In this document: positions 1 through 13,812 of the stretch, piece after piece
Numbering within the stretch: position 1 is the first letter of the stretch
Layout of the letters: each line of letters starts with the position of its first letter
Assembly (NCBI GenBank): GCA_001695595.3
Contig: MBPM02000139.1
Span: forward strand, 1 to 64,000
Length of the DNA: 64,000 bases
Origin: Plasmopara viticola
Taxonomy: Eukaryota; Oomycota; Peronosporomycetes; Peronosporales; Peronosporaceae
Direction: 5' to 3'
The notes under the pieces: model-generated
Databases searched by the model: none
What the model was told of the DNA's origin: nothing
Seen by the model: the letters and a program-made list of their open reading frames with translations, nothing else
Position numbers and translations under genes: made by a program

Positions 1-400
1 ACGTCCAGGAAGCTCAATTCGACGTATCTGATGCCGTAGCACGAATCAGCGCTTCTTACGGAGCAGAATGCGCTAAGCTACGCTTGGAACGCGTGTCTGC
101 ACGTCCAGGAAGCTCAATTCGACGTATCTGATGCCGTAGCACGAATCAGCGCTTCAAACGGAGCAGAATGCGCTAAGCTACGCTTGGAACGCGTGTCTGC
201 ACGTCCAGGAAGCTCAATTCGACGTATCTGATGCCGTAGCACGAATCAGCGCTTCAAACGGAGCAGAATGCGCTAAGCTACGCTTGGAACGCGTGTCTGC
301 ACGTCCAGGAAGCTCAATTCGACGTATCTGATGCCGTAGCACGAATCAGCGCTTCTTACGGAGCAGAATGCGCTAAGCTACGCTTGGAACGCGTGTCTGC

Positions 401-466
401 ACGTCCAGGAAGCTCAATTCGACGTATCTGATGCCGTAGCACGAATACGCTTGGAACGCGTGTCTG
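401..466 (+). repeat. Truncated 66-bp core monomer
   Basis: The monomer runs normally to ACGAAT, then jumps directly to ACGCTTGG, losing the central AGCGCT palindrome, the variable site and the GGAGCAG block. Its end also lacks CA before the next ACGTCC. Net loss is 34 bp against the 100-bp consensus. Confidence 0.95.
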
Positions 467-566
467 ACGTCCAGGAAGCTCAATTCGACGTATCTGATGC
501 CGTAGCACGAATCAGCGCTTCTTACGGAGCAGAATGCGCTAAGCTACGCTTGGAACGCGTGTCTGC

Positions 567-681
567 ACGTCCAGGAAGCTCAATTCGACGTATCTGATGC
601 CGTAGCACGAATCAGCGCTTCTTACGGAGCAGAATGCGCTAAGCTACGCTTGGAACGCTAAGCTACGCTTGGAACGCGTGC
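567..681 (+). repeat. Expanded 115-bp core monomer
   Basis: A short internal duplication repeats GCTAAGCTACGCTTGGAAC near the 3' end. The TCTG before the next monomer is missing. It looks like replication slippage or an unequal exchange between the two GCT-rich parts of the monomer. Confidence 0.93.
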
Positions 682-881
682 ACGTCCAGGAAGCTCAATT
701 CGACGTATCTGATGCCGTAGCACGAATCAGCGCTTCTTACGGAGCAGAATGCGCTAAGCTACGCTTGGAACGCGTGTCTGCACGTCCAGGAAGCTCAATT
801 CGACGTATCTGATGCCGTAGCACGAATCAGCGCTTCAAACGGAGCAGAATGCGCTAAGCTACGCTTGGAACGCGTGTCTGC

Positions 882-980
882 ACGTCCAGGAAGCTCAATT
901 CGACGTATCTGATGCCGTAGCACGAATCAGCGCTTAAACGGAGCACAATGCGCTAAGCTACGCTTGGAACGCGTGTCTGC
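882..980 (+). repeat. 99-bp core variant with CTTAAACGG and GAGCACAATG (copy 1)
   Basis: The C before the variable triplet is lost (GCGCTTAAACGG), and the next block reads GAGCACAATG instead of GAGCAGAATG. The same linked pair occurs at 17,891-17,989 and 27,235-27,333, so these three monomers probably share an ancestor spread by long-distance exchange. Confidence 0.9.
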
Positions 981-3900
981 ACGTCCAGGAAGCTCAATTC
1001 GACGTATCTGATGCCGTAGCACGAATCAGCGCTTCAAACGGAGCAGAATGCGCTAAGCTACGCTTGGAACGCGTGTCTGCACGTCCAGGAAGCTCAATTC
1101 GACGTATCTGATGCCGTAGCACGAATCAGCGCTTCTTACGGAGCAGAATGCGCTAAGCTACGCTTGGAACGCGTGTCTGCACGTCCAGGAAGCTCAATTC
1201 GACGTATCTGATGCCGTAGCACGAATCAGCGCTTCTTACGGAGCAGTCTGCGCTAAGCTACGCTTGGAACGCGTGTCTGCACGTCCAGGAAGCTCAATTC
1301 GACGTATCTGATGCCGTAGCACGAATCAGTGCTTGAAACGGAGCAGAATGCGCTAAGCTACGCTTGGAACGCGTGTCTGCACGTCCAGGAAGCTCAATTC
1401 GACGTATCTGATGCCGTAGCACGAATCAGCGCTTCTTACGGAGCAGAATGCGCTAAGCTACGCTTGGAACGCGTGTCTGCACGTCCAGGAAGCTCAATTC
1501 GACGTATCTGATGCCGTAGCACGAATCAGCGCTTCTTACGGAGCAGAATGCGCTAAGCTACGCTTGGAACGCGTGTCTGCACGTCCAGGAAGCTCAATTC
1601 GACGTATCTGATGCCGTAGCACGAATCAGCGCTTCTTACGGAGCAGAATGCGCTAAGCTACGCTTGGAACGCGTGTCTGCACGTCCAGGAAGCTCAATTC
1701 GACGTATCTGATGCCGTAGCACGAATCAGCGCTTCTTACGGAGCAGAATGCGCTAAGCTACGCTTGGAACGCGTGTCTGCACGTCCAGGAAGCTCAATTC
1801 GACGTATCTGATGCCGTAGCACGAATCAGCGCTTCTTACGGAGCAGAATGCGCTAAGCTACGCTTGGAACGCGTGTCTGCACGTCCAGGAAGCTCAATTC
1901 GACGTATCTGATGCCGTAGCACGAATCAGCGCTTCTTACGGAGCAGAATGCGCTAAGCTACGCTTGGAACGCGTGTCTGCACGTCCAGGAAGCTCAATTC
2001 GACGTATCTGATGCCGTAGCACGAATCAGCGCTTCTTACGGAGCAGAATGCGCTAAGCTACGCTTGGAACGCGTGTCTGCACGTCCAGGAAGCTCAATTC
2101 GACGTATCTGATGCCGTAGCACGAATCAGCGCTTCTTACGGAGCAGAATGCGCTAAGCTACGCTTGGAACGCGTGTCTGCACGTCCAGGAAGCTCAATTC
2201 GACGTATCTGATGCCGTAGCACGAATCAGCGCTTCTTACGGAGCAGAATGCGCTAAGCTACGCTTGGAACGCGTGTCTGCACGTCCAGGAAGCTCAATTC
2301 GACGTATCTGATGCCGTAGCACGAATCAGCGCTTCTTACGGAGCAGAATGCGCTAAGCTACGCTTGGAACGCGTGTCTGCACGTCCAGGAAGCTCAATTC
2401 GACGTATCTGATGCCGTAGCACGAATCAGCGCTTCTTACGGAGCAGAATGCGCTAAGCTACGCTTGGAACGCGTGTCTGCACGTCCAGGAAGCTCAATTC
2501 GACGTATCTGATGCCGTAGCACGAATCAGCGCTTCAAACGGAGCAGAATGCGCTAAGCTACGCTTGGAACGCGTGTCTGCACGTCCAGGAAGCTCAATTC
2601 GACGTATCTGATGCCGTAGCACGAATCAGCGCTTCTTACGGAGCAGAATGCGCTAAGCTACGCTTGGAACGCGTGTCTGCACGTCCAGGAAGCTCAATTC
2701 GACGTATCTGATGCCGTAGCACGAATCAGCGCTTCTTACGGAGCAGAATGCGCTAAGCTACGCTTGGAACGCGTGTCTGCACGTCCAGGAAGCTCAATTC
2801 GACGTATCTGATGCCGTAGCACGAATCAGCGCTTCACGGAGCAGAATGCGCTAAGCTACGCTTGGAACGCGTGTCTGCACGTCCAGGAAGCTCAATTCGA
2901 CGTATCTGATGCCGTAGCACGAATCAGCGCTTCTTACGGAGCAGAATGCGCTAAGCTACGCTTGGAACGCGTGTCTGCACGTCCAGGAAGCTCAATTCGA
3001 CGTATCTGATGCCGTAGCACGAATCAGCGCTTCACGGAGCAGAATGCGCTAAGCTACGCTTGGAACGCGTGTCTGCACGTCCAGGAAGCTCAATTCGACG
3101 TATCTGATGCCGTAGCACGAATCAGCGCTTCTTACGGAGCAGAATGCGCTAAGCTACGCTTGGAACGCGTGTCTGCACGTCCAGGAAGCTCAATTCGACG
3201 TATCTGATGCCGTAGCACGAATCAGCGCTTCAAACGGAGCAGAATGCGCTAAGCTACGCTTGGAACGCGTGTCTGCACGTCCAGGAAGCTCAATTCGACG
3301 TATCTGATGCCGTAGCACGAATCAGCGCTTCTTACGGAGCAGAATGCGCTAAGCTACGCTTGGAACGCGTGTCTGCACGTCCAGGAAGCTCAATTCGACG
3401 TATCTGATGCCGTAGCACGAATCAGCGCTTCTTACGGAGCAGAATGCGCTAAGCTACGCTTGGAACGCGTGTCTGCACGTCCAGGAAGCTCAATTCGACG
3501 TATCTGATGCCGTAGCACGAATCAGCGCTTCTTACGGAGCAGAATGCGCTAAGCTACGCTTGGAACGCGTGTCTGCACGTCCAGGAAGCTCAATTCGACG
3601 TATCTGATGCCGTAGCACGAATCAGCGCTTCTTACGGAGCAGAATGCGCTAAGCTACGCTTGGAACGCGTGTCTGCACGTCCAGGAAGCTCAATTCGACG
3701 TATCTGATGCCGTAGCACGAATCAGCGCTTCTTACGGAGCAGAATGCGCTAAGCTACGCTTGGAACGCGTGTCTGCACGTCCAGGAAGCTCAATTCGACG
3801 TATCTGATGCCGTAGCACGAATCAGCGCTTCTTACGGAGCAGAATGCGCTAAGCTACGCTTGGAACGCGTGTCTGCACGTCCAGGAAGCTCAATTCGACG

Positions 3901-6900
3901 TATCTGATGCCGTAGCACGAATCAGCGCTTCTTACGGAGCAGAATGCGCTAAGCTACGCTTGGAACGCGTGTCTGCACGTCCAGGAAGCTCAATTCGACG
4001 TATCTGATGCCGTAGCACGAATCAGCGCTTCTTACGGAGCAGAATGCGCTAAGCTACGCTTGGAACGCGTGTCTGCACGTCCAGGAAGCTCAATTCGACG
4101 TATCTGATGCCGTAGCACGAATCAGCGCTTCTTACGGAGCAGAATGCGCTAAGCTACGCTTGGAACGCGTGTCTGCACGTCCAGGAAGCTCAATTCGACG
4201 TATCTGATGCCGTAGCACGAATCAGCGCTTCACGGAGCAGAATGCGCTAAGCTACGCTTGGAACGCGTGTCTGCACGTCCAGGAAGCTCAATTCGACGTA
4301 TCTGATGCCGTAGCACGAATCAGCGCTTCTTACGGAGCAGAATGCGCTAAGCTACGCTTGGAACGCGTGTCTGCACGTCCAGGAAGCTCAATTCGACGTA
4401 TCTGATGCCGTAGCACGAATCAGCGCTTCTTACGGAGCAGAATGCGCTAAGCTACGCTTGGAACGCGTGTCTGCACGTCCAGGAAGCTCAATTCGACGTA
4501 TCTGATGCCGTAGCACGAATCAGCGCTTCACGGAGCAGAATGCGCTAAGCTACGCTTGGAACGCGTGTCTGCACGTCCAGGAAGCTCAATTCGACGTATC
4601 TGATGCCGTAGCACGAATCAGCGCTTCTTACGGAGCAGAATGCGCTAAGCTACGCTTGGAACGCGTGTCTGCACGTCCAGGAAGCTCAATTCGACGTATC
4701 TGATGCCGTAGCACGAATCAGCGCTTCACGGAGCAGAATGCGCTAAGCTACGCTTGGAACGCGTGTCTGCACGTCCAGGAAGCTCAATTCGACGTATCTG
4801 ATGCCGTAGCACGAATCAGCGCTTCAAACGGAGCAGAATGCGCTAAGCTACGCTTGGAACGCGTGTCTGCACGTCCAGGAAGCTCAATTCGACGTATCTG
4901 ATGCCGTAGCACGAATCAGCGCTTCACGGAGCAGAATGCGCTAAGCTACGCTTGGAACGCGTGTCTGCACGTCCAGGAAGCTCAATTCGACGTATCTGAT
5001 GCCGTAGCACGAATCAGCGCTTCACGGAGCAGAATGCGCTAAGCTACGCTTGGAACGCGTGTCTGCACGTCCAGGAAGCTCAATTCGACGTATCTGATGC
5101 CGTAGCACGAATCAGCGCTTCACGGAGCAGAATGCGCTAAGCTACGCTTGGAACGCGTGTCTGCACGTCCAGGAAGCTCAATTCGACGTATCTGATGCCG
5201 TAGCACGAATCAGCGCTTCTTACGGAGCAGAATGCGCTAAGCTACGCTTGGAACGCGTGTCTGCACGTCCAGGAAGCTCAATTCGACGTATCTGATGCCG
5301 TAGCACGAATCAGCGCTTCAAACGGAGCAGAATGCGCTAAGCTACGCTTGGAACGCGTGTCTGCACGTCCAGGAAGCTCAATTCGACGTATCTGATGCCG
5401 TAGCACGAATCAGCGCTTCTTACGGAGCAGAATGCGCTAAGCTACGCTTGGAACGCGTGTCTGCACGTCCAGGAAGCTCAATTCGACGTATCTGATGCCG
5501 TAGCACGAATCAGCGCTTCTTACGGAGCAGAATGCGCTAAGCTACGCTTGGAACGCGTGTCTGCACGTCCAGGAAGCTCAATTCGACGTATCTGATGCCG
5601 TAGCACGAATCAGCGCTTCTTACGGAGCAGAATGCGCTAAGCTACGCTTGGAACGCGTGTCTGCACGTCCAGGAAGCTCAATTCGACGTATCTGATGCCG
5701 TAGCACGAATCAGCGCTTCACGGAGCAGAATGCGCTAAGCTACGCTTGGAACGCGTGTCTGCACGTCCAGGAAGCTCAATTCGACGTATCTGATGCCGTA
5801 GCACGAATCAGCGCTTCTTACGGAGCAGAATGCGCTAAGCTACGCTTGGAACGCGTGTCTGCACGTCCAGGAAGCTCAATTCGACGTATCTGATGCCGTA
5901 GCACGAATCAGCGCTTCTTACGGAGCAGAATGCGCTAAGCTACGCTTGGAACGCGTGTCTGCACGTCCAGGAAGCTCAATTCGACGTATCTGATGCCGTA
6001 GCACGAATCAGCGCTTCAAACGGAGCAGAATGCGCTAAGCTACGCTTGGAACGCGTGTCTGCACGTCCAGGAAGCTCAATTCGACGTATCTGATGCCGTA
6101 GCACGAATCAGCGCTTCTTACGGAGCAGAATGCGCTAAGCTACGCTTGGAACGCGTGTCTGCACGTCCAGGAAGCTCAATTCGACGTATCTGATGCCGTA
6201 GCACGAATCAGCGCTTCACGGAGCAGAATGCGCTAAGCTACGCTTGGAACGCGTGTCTGCACGTCCAGGAAGCTCAATTCGACGTATCTGATGCCGTAGC
6301 ACGAATCAGCGCTTCACGGAGCAGAATGCGCTAAGCTACGCTTGGAACGCGTGTCTGCACGTCCAGGAAGCTCAATTCGACGTATCTGATGCCGTAGCAC
6401 GAATCAGCGCTTCTTACGGAGCAGAATGCGCTAAGCTACGCTTGGAACGCGTGTCTGCACGTCCAGGAAGCTCAATTCGACGTATCTGATGCCGTAGCAC
6501 GAATCAGCGCTTCACGGAGCAGAATGCGCTAAGCTACGCTTGGAACGCGTGTCTGCACGTCCAGGAAGCTCAATTCGACGTATCTGATGCCGTAGCACGA
6601 ATCAGCGCTTCTTACGGAGCAGAATGCGCTAAGCTACGCTTGGAACGCGTGTCTGCACGTCCAGGAAGCTCAATTCGACGTATCTGATGCCGTAGCACGA
6701 ATCAGCGCTTCTTACGGAGCAGAATGCGCTAAGCTACGCTTGGAACGCGTGTCTGCACGTCCAGGAAGCTCAATTCGACGTATCTGATGCCGTAGCACGA
6801 ATCAGCGCTTCTTACGGAGCAGAATGCGCTAAGCTACGCTTGGAACGCGTGTCTGCACGTCCAGGAAGCTCAATTCGACGTATCTGATGCCGTAGCACGA

Positions 6901-9900
6901 ATCAGCGCTTCAAACGGAGCAGAATGCGCTAAGCTACGCTTGGAACGCGTGTCTGCACGTCCAGGAAGCTCAATTCGACGTATCTGATGCCGTAGCACGA
7001 ATCAGCGCTTCTTACGGAGCAGAATGCGCTAAGCTACGCTTGGAACGCGTGTCTGCACGTCCAGGAAGCTCAATTCGACGTATCTGATGCCGTAGCACGA
7101 ATCAGCGCTTCTTACGGAGCAGAATGCGCTAAGCTACGCTTGGAACGCGTGTCTGCACGTCCAGGAAGCTCAATTCGACGTATCTGATGCCGTAGCACGA
7201 ATCAGCGCTTCTTACGGAGCAGAATGCGCTAAGCTACGCTTGGAACGCGTGTCTGCACGTCCAGGAAGCTCAATTCGACGTATCTGATGCCGTAGCACGA
7301 ATCAGCGCTTCACGGAGCAGAATGCGCTAAGCTACGCTTGGAACGCGTGTCTGCACGTCCAGGAAGCTCAATTCGACGTATCTGATGCCGTAGCACGAAT
7401 CAGCGCTTCTTACGGAGCAGAATGCGCTAAGCTACGCTTGGAACGCGTGTCTGCACGTCCAGGAAGCTCAATTCGACGTATCTGATGCCGTAGCACGAAT
7501 CAGCGCTTCACGGAGCAGAATGCGCTAAGCTACGCTTGGAACGCGTGTCTGCACGTCCAGGAAGCTCAATTCGACGTATCTGATGCCGTAGCACGAATCA
7601 GCGCTTCACGGAGCAGAATGCGCTAAGCTACGCTTGGAACGCGTGTCTGCACGTCCAGGAAGCTCAATTCGACGTATCTGATGCCGTAGCACGAATCAGC
7701 GCTTCTTACGGAGCAGAATGCGCTAAGCTACGCTTGGAACGCGTGTCTGCACGTCCAGGAAGCTCAATTCGACGTATCTGATGCCGTAGCACGAATCAGC
7801 GCTTCTTACGGAGCAGAATGCGCTAAGCTACGCTTGGAACGCGTGTCTGCACGTCCAGGAAGCTCAATTCGACGTATCTGATGCCGTAGCACGAATCAGC
7901 GCTTCTTACGGAGCAGAATGCGCTAAGCTACGCTTGGAACGCGTGTCTGCACGTCCAGGAAGCTCAATTCGACGTATCTGATGCCGTAGCACGAATCAGC
8001 GCTTCTTACGGAGCAGAATGCGCTAAGCTACGCTTGGAACGCGTGTCTGCACGTCCAGGAAGCTCAATTCGACGTATCTGATGCCGTAGCACGAATCAGC
8101 GCTTCTTACGGAGCAGAATGCGCTAAGCTACGCTTGGAACGCGTGTCTGCACGTCCAGGAAGCTCAATTCGACGTATCTGATGCCGTAGCACGAATCAGC
8201 GCTTCTTACGGAGCAGAATGCGCTAAGCTACGCTTGGAACGCGTGTCTGCACGTCCAGGAAGCTCAATTCGACGTATCTGATGCCGTAGCACGAATCAGC
8301 GCTTCACGGAGCAGAATGCGCTAAGCTACGCTTGGAACGCGTGTCTGCACGTCCAGGAAGCTCAATTCGACGTATCTGATGCCGTAGCACGAATCAGCGC
8401 TTCTTACGGAGCAGAATGCGCTAAGCTACGCTTGGAACGCGTGTCTGCACGTCCAGGAAGCTCAATTCGACGTATCTGATGCCGTAGCACGAATCAGCGC
8501 TTCTTACGGAGCAGAATGCGCTAAGCTACGCTTGGAACGCGTGTCTGCACGTCCAGGAAGCTCAATTCGACGTATCTGATGCCGTAGCACGAATCAGCGC
8601 TTCTTACGGAGCAGAATGCGCTAAGCTACGCTTGGAACGCGTGTCTGCACGTCCAGGAAGCTCAATTCGACGTATCTGATGCCGTAGCACGAATCAGCGC
8701 TTCTTACGGAGCAGAATGCGCTAAGCTACGCTTGGAACGCGTGTCTGCACGTCCAGGAAGCTCAATTCGACGTATCTGATGCCGTAGCACGAATCAGCGC
8801 TTCTTACGGAGCAGAATGCGCTAAGCTACGCTTGGAACGCGTGTCTGCACGTCCAGGAAGCTCAATTCGACGTATCTGATGCCGTAGCACGAATCAGCGC
8901 TTCTTACGGAGCAGAATGCGCTAAGCTACGCTTGGAACGCGTGTCTGCACGTCCAGGAAGCTCAATTCGACGTATCTGATGCCGTAGCACGAATCAGCGC
9001 TTCACGGAGCAGAATGCGCTAAGCTACGCTTGGAACGCGTGTCTGCACGTCCAGGAAGCTCAATTCGACGTATCTGATGCCGTAGCACGAATCAGCGCTT
9101 CAAACGGAGCAGAATGCGCTAAGCTACGCTTGGAACGCGTGTCTGCACGTCCAGGAAGCTCAATTCGACGTATCTGATGCCGTAGCACGAATCAGCGCTT
9201 CTTACGGAGCAGAATGCGCTAAGCTACGCTTGGAACGCGTGTCTGCACGTCCAGGAAGCTCAATTCGACGTATCTGATGCCGTAGCACGAATCAGCGCTT
9301 CTTACGGAGCAGAATGCGCTAAGCTACGCTTGGAACGCGTGTCTGCACGTCCAGGAAGCTCAATTCGACGTATCTGATGCCGTAGCACGAATCAGCGCTT
9401 CTTACGGAGCAGAATGCGCTAAGCTACGCTTGGAACGCGTGTCTGCACGTCCAGGAAGCTCAATTCGACGTATCTGATGCCGTAGCACGAATCAGCGCTT
9501 CACGGAGCAGAATGCGCTAAGCTACGCTTGGAACGCGTGTCTGCACGTCCAGGAAGCTCAATTCGACGTATCTGATGCCGTAGCACGAATCAGCGCTTCT
9601 TACGGAGCAGAATGCGCTAAGCTACGCTTGGAACGCGTGTCTGCACGTCCAGGAAGCTCAATTCGACGTATCTGATGCCGTAGCACGAATCAGCGCTTCA
9701 CGGAGCAGAATGCGCTAAGCTACGCTTGGAACGCGTGTCTGCACGTCCAGGAAGCTCAATTCGACGTATCTGATGCCGTAGCACGAATCAGCGCTTCTTA
9801 CGGAGCAGAATGCGCTAAGCTACGCTTGGAACGCGTGTCTGCACGTCCAGGAAGCTCAATTCGACGTATCTGATGCCGTAGCACGAATCAGCGCTTCACG

Positions 9901-12620
9901 GAGCAGAATGCGCTAAGCTACGCTTGGAACGCGTGTCTGCACGTCCAGGAAGCTCAATTCGACGTATCTGATGCCGTAGCACGAATCAGCGCTTCTTACG
10001 GAGCAGAATGCGCTAAGCTACGCTTGGAACGCGTGTCTGCACGTCCAGGAAGCTCAATTCGACGTATCTGATGCCGTAGCACGAATCAGCGCTTCTTACG
10101 GAGCAGAATGCGCTAAGCTACGCTTGGAACGCGTGTCTGCACGTCCAGGAAGCTCAATTCGACGTATCTGATGCCGTAGCACGAATCAGCGCTTCTTACG
10201 GAGCAGAATGCGCTAAGCTACGCTTGGAACGCGTGTCTGCACGTCCAGGAAGCTCAATTCGACGTATCTGATGCCGTAGCACGAATCAGCGCTTCACGGA
10301 GCAGAATGCGCTAAGCTACGCTTGGAACGCGTGTCTGCACGTCCAGGAAGCTCAATTCGACGTATCTGATGCCGTAGCACGAATCAGCGCTTCACGGAGC
10401 AGAATGCGCTAAGCTACGCTTGGAACGCGTGTCTGCACGTCCAGGAAGCTCAATTCGACGTATCTGATGCCGTAGCACGAATCAGCGCTTCACGGAGCAG
10501 AATGCGCTAAGCTACGCTTGGAACGCGTGTCTGCACGTCCAGGAAGCTCAATTCGACGTATCTGATGCCGTAGCACGAATCAGCGCTTCTTACGGAGCAG
10601 AATGCGCTAAGCTACGCTTGGAACGCGTGTCTGCACGTCCAGGAAGCTCAATTCGACGTATCTGATGCCGTAGCACGAATCAGCGCTTCTTACGGAGCAG
10701 AATGCGCTAAGCTACGCTTGGAACGCGTGTCTGCACGTCCAGGAAGCTCAATTCGACGTATCTGATGCCGTAGCACGAATCAGCGCTTCTTACGGAGCAG
10801 AATGCGCTAAGCTACGCTTGGAACGCGTGTCTGCACGTCCAGGAAGCTCAATTCGACGTATCTGATGCCGTAGCACGAATCAGCGCTTCACGGAGCAGAA
10901 TGCGCTAAGCTACGCTTGGAACGCGTGTCTGCACGTCCAGGAAGCTCAATTCGACGTATCTGATGCCGTAGCACGAATCAGCGCTTCACGGAGCAGAATG
11001 CGCTAAGCTACGCTTGGAACGCGTGTCTGCACGTCCAGGAAGCTCAATTCGACGTATCTGATGCCGTAGCACGAATCAGCGCTTCAAACGGAGCAGAATG
11101 CGCTAAGCTACGCTTGGAACGCGTGTCTGCACGTCCAGGAAGCTCAATTCGACGTATCTGATGCCGTAGCACGAATCAGCGCTTCTTACGGAGCAGAATG
11201 CGCTAAGCTACGCTTGGAACGCGTGTCTGCACGTCCAGGAAGCTCAATTCGACGTATCTGATGCCGTAGCACGAATCAGCGCTTCTTACGGAGCAGAATG
11301 CGCTAAGCTACGCTTGGAACGCGTGTCTGCACGTCCAGGAAGCTCAATTCGACGTATCTGATGCCGTAGCACGAATCAGCGCTTCAAACGGAGCAGAATG
11401 CGCTAAGCTACGCTTGGAACGCGTGTCTGCACGTCCAGGAAGCTCAATTCGACGTATCTGATGCCGTAGCACGAATCAGCGCTTCACGGAGCAGAATGCG
11501 CTAAGCTACGCTTGGAACGCGTGTCTGCACGTCCAGGAAGCTCAATTCGACGTATCTGATGCCGTAGCACGAATCAGCGCTTCTTACGGAGCAGAATGCG
11601 CTAAGCTACGCTTGGAACGCGTGTCTGCACGTCCAGGAAGCTCAATTCGACGTATCTGATGCCGTAGCACGAATCAGCGCTTCTTACGGAGCAGAATGCG
11701 CTAAGCTACGCTTGGAACGCGTGTCTGCACGTCCAGGAAGCTCAATTCGACGTATCTGATGCCGTAGCACGAATCAGCGCTTCTTACGGAGCAGAATGCG
11801 CTAAGCTACGCTTGGAACGCGTGTCTGCACGTCCAGGAAGCTCAATTCGACGTATCTGATGCCGTAGCACGAATCAGCGCTTCACGGAGCAGAATGCGCT
11901 AAGCTACGCTTGGAACGCGTGTCTGCACGTCCAGGAAGCTCAATTCGACGTATCTGATGCCGTAGCACGAATCAGCGCTTCTTACGGAGCAGAATGCGCT
12001 AAGCTACGCTTGGAACGCGTGTCTGCACGTCCAGGAAGCTCAATTCGACGTATCTGATGCCGTAGCACGAATCAGCGCTTCACGGAGCAGAATGCGCTAA
12101 GCTACGCTTGGAACGCGTGTCTGCACGTCCAGGAAGCTCAATTCGACGTATCTGATGCCGTAGCACGAATCAGCGCTTCACGGAGCAGAATGCGCTAAGC
12201 TACGCTTGGAACGCGTGTCTGCACGTCCAGGAAGCTCAATTCGACGTATCTGATGCCGTAGCACGAATCAGCGCTTCTTACGGAGCAGAATGCGCTAAGC
12301 TACGCTTGGAACGCGTGTCTGCACGTCCAGGAAGCTCAATTCGACGTATCTGATGCCGTAGCACGAATCAGCGCTTCTTACGGAGCAGAATGCGCTAAGC
12401 TACGCTTGGAACGCGTGTCTGCACGTCCAGGAAGCTCAATTCGACGTATCTGATGCCGTAGCACGAATCAGCGCTTCTTACGGAGCAGAATGCGCTAAGC
12501 TACGCTTGGAACGCGTGTCTGCACGTCCAGGAAGCTCAATTCGACGTATCTGATGCCGTAGCACGAATCAGCGCTTCACGGAGCAGAATGCGCTAAGCTA
12601 CGCTTGGAACGCGTGTCTGC

Positions 12621-13812
12621 ACGTCCAGGAAGCTCAATTCGACGTATCTGATGCCGTAGCACGAATCAGCGCTTCTTACGGAGCAGAATGCGCTAAGCTA
12701 CGCTTGGAACGCGTGTCTGCACGTCCAGGAAGCTCAATTCGACGTATCTGATGCCGTAGCACGAATCAGCGCTTCAAACGGAGCAGAATGCGCTAAGCTA
12801 CGCTTGGAACGCGTGTCTGCACGTCCAGGAAGCTCAATTCGACGTATCTGATGCCGTAGCACGAATCAGCGCTTCTTACGGAGCAGAATGCGCTAAGCTA
12901 CGCTTGGAACGCGTGTCTGCACGTCCAGGAAGCTCAATTCGACGTATCTGATGCCGTAGCACGAATCAGCGCTTCACGGAGCAGAATGCGCTAAGCTACG
13001 CTTGGAACGCGTGTCTGCACGTCCAGGAAGCTCAATTCGACGTATCTGATGCCGTAGCACGAATCAGCGCTTCACGGAGCAGAATGCGCTAAGCTACGCT
13101 TGGAACGCGTGTCTGCACGTCCAGGAAGCTCAATTCGACGTATCTGATGCCGTAGCACGAATCAGCGCTTCTTACGGAGCAGAATGCGCTAAGCTACGCT
13201 TGGAACGCGTGTCTGCACGTCCAGGAAGCTCAATTCGACGTATCTGATGCCGTAGCACGAATCAGCGCTTCTTACGGAGCAGAATGCGCTAAGCTACGCT
13301 TGGAACGCGTGTCTGCACGTCCAGGAAGCTCAATTCGACGTATCTGATGCCGTAGCACGAATCAGCGCTTCAAACGGAGCAGAATGCGCTAAGCTACGCT
13401 TGGAACGCGTGTCTGCACGTCCAGGAAGCTCAATTCGACGTATCTGATGCCGTAGCACGAATCAGCGCTTCTTACGGAGCAGAATGCGCTAAGCTACGCT
13501 TGGAACGCGTGTCTGCACGTCCAGGAAGCTCAATTCGACGTATCTGATGCCGTAGCACGAATCAGCGCTTCACGGAGCAGAATGCGCTAAGCTACGCTTG
13601 GAACGCGTGTCTGCACGTCCAGGAAGCTCAATTCGACGTATCTGATGCCGTAGCACGAATCAGCGCTTCACGGAGCAGAATGCGCTAAGCTACGCTTGGA
13701 ACGCGTGTCTGCACGTCCAGGAAGCTCAATTCGACGTATCTGATGCCGTAGCACGAATCAGCGCTTCTTACGGAGCAGAATGCGCTAAGCTACGCTTGGA
13801 ACGCGTGTCTGC
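12621..13812 (+). repeat. Incipient 6-mer higher-order repeat in the core (2 x 596 bp)
   Basis: Scoring each monomer by its central allele, the order T-A-T-D-D-T occurs twice in tandem (12,621-13,216 and 13,217-13,812). The following monomers begin A-T. The longer phrase T-T-A-T-D-D-T-A-T starting at 13,117 recurs at about 19,086. This suggests multi-monomer blocks being copied inside an otherwise monomeric array. Confidence 0.65.

Larger units (their letters stand above)
1..1380 (+). repeat. Irregular left segment of the core array
   Basis: This stretch is far less regular than the following 20 kb. It contains a 66-bp monomer, a 115-bp monomer, a 99-bp monomer with GAGCACAATG, a monomer with GCAGTCTG in place of GCAGAATG (about 1,245) and one with CAGTGCTTGAAACG (about 1,327). 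The GAGCACAATG and GCAGTCTG variants recur in the right-edge zone at 29.6-30.3 kb. No D (98-bp) monomer occurs before about 2,830. It may be an old junction or a conversion patch inside the array. Confidence 0.8.

Noticed and set aside
1329..1511. 60-codon + strand frame in the core
   Set aside because: It arises because monomer 1,281-1,380 carries a TTGAAACG variant that adds an in-frame start context. It is pure satellite read-through.
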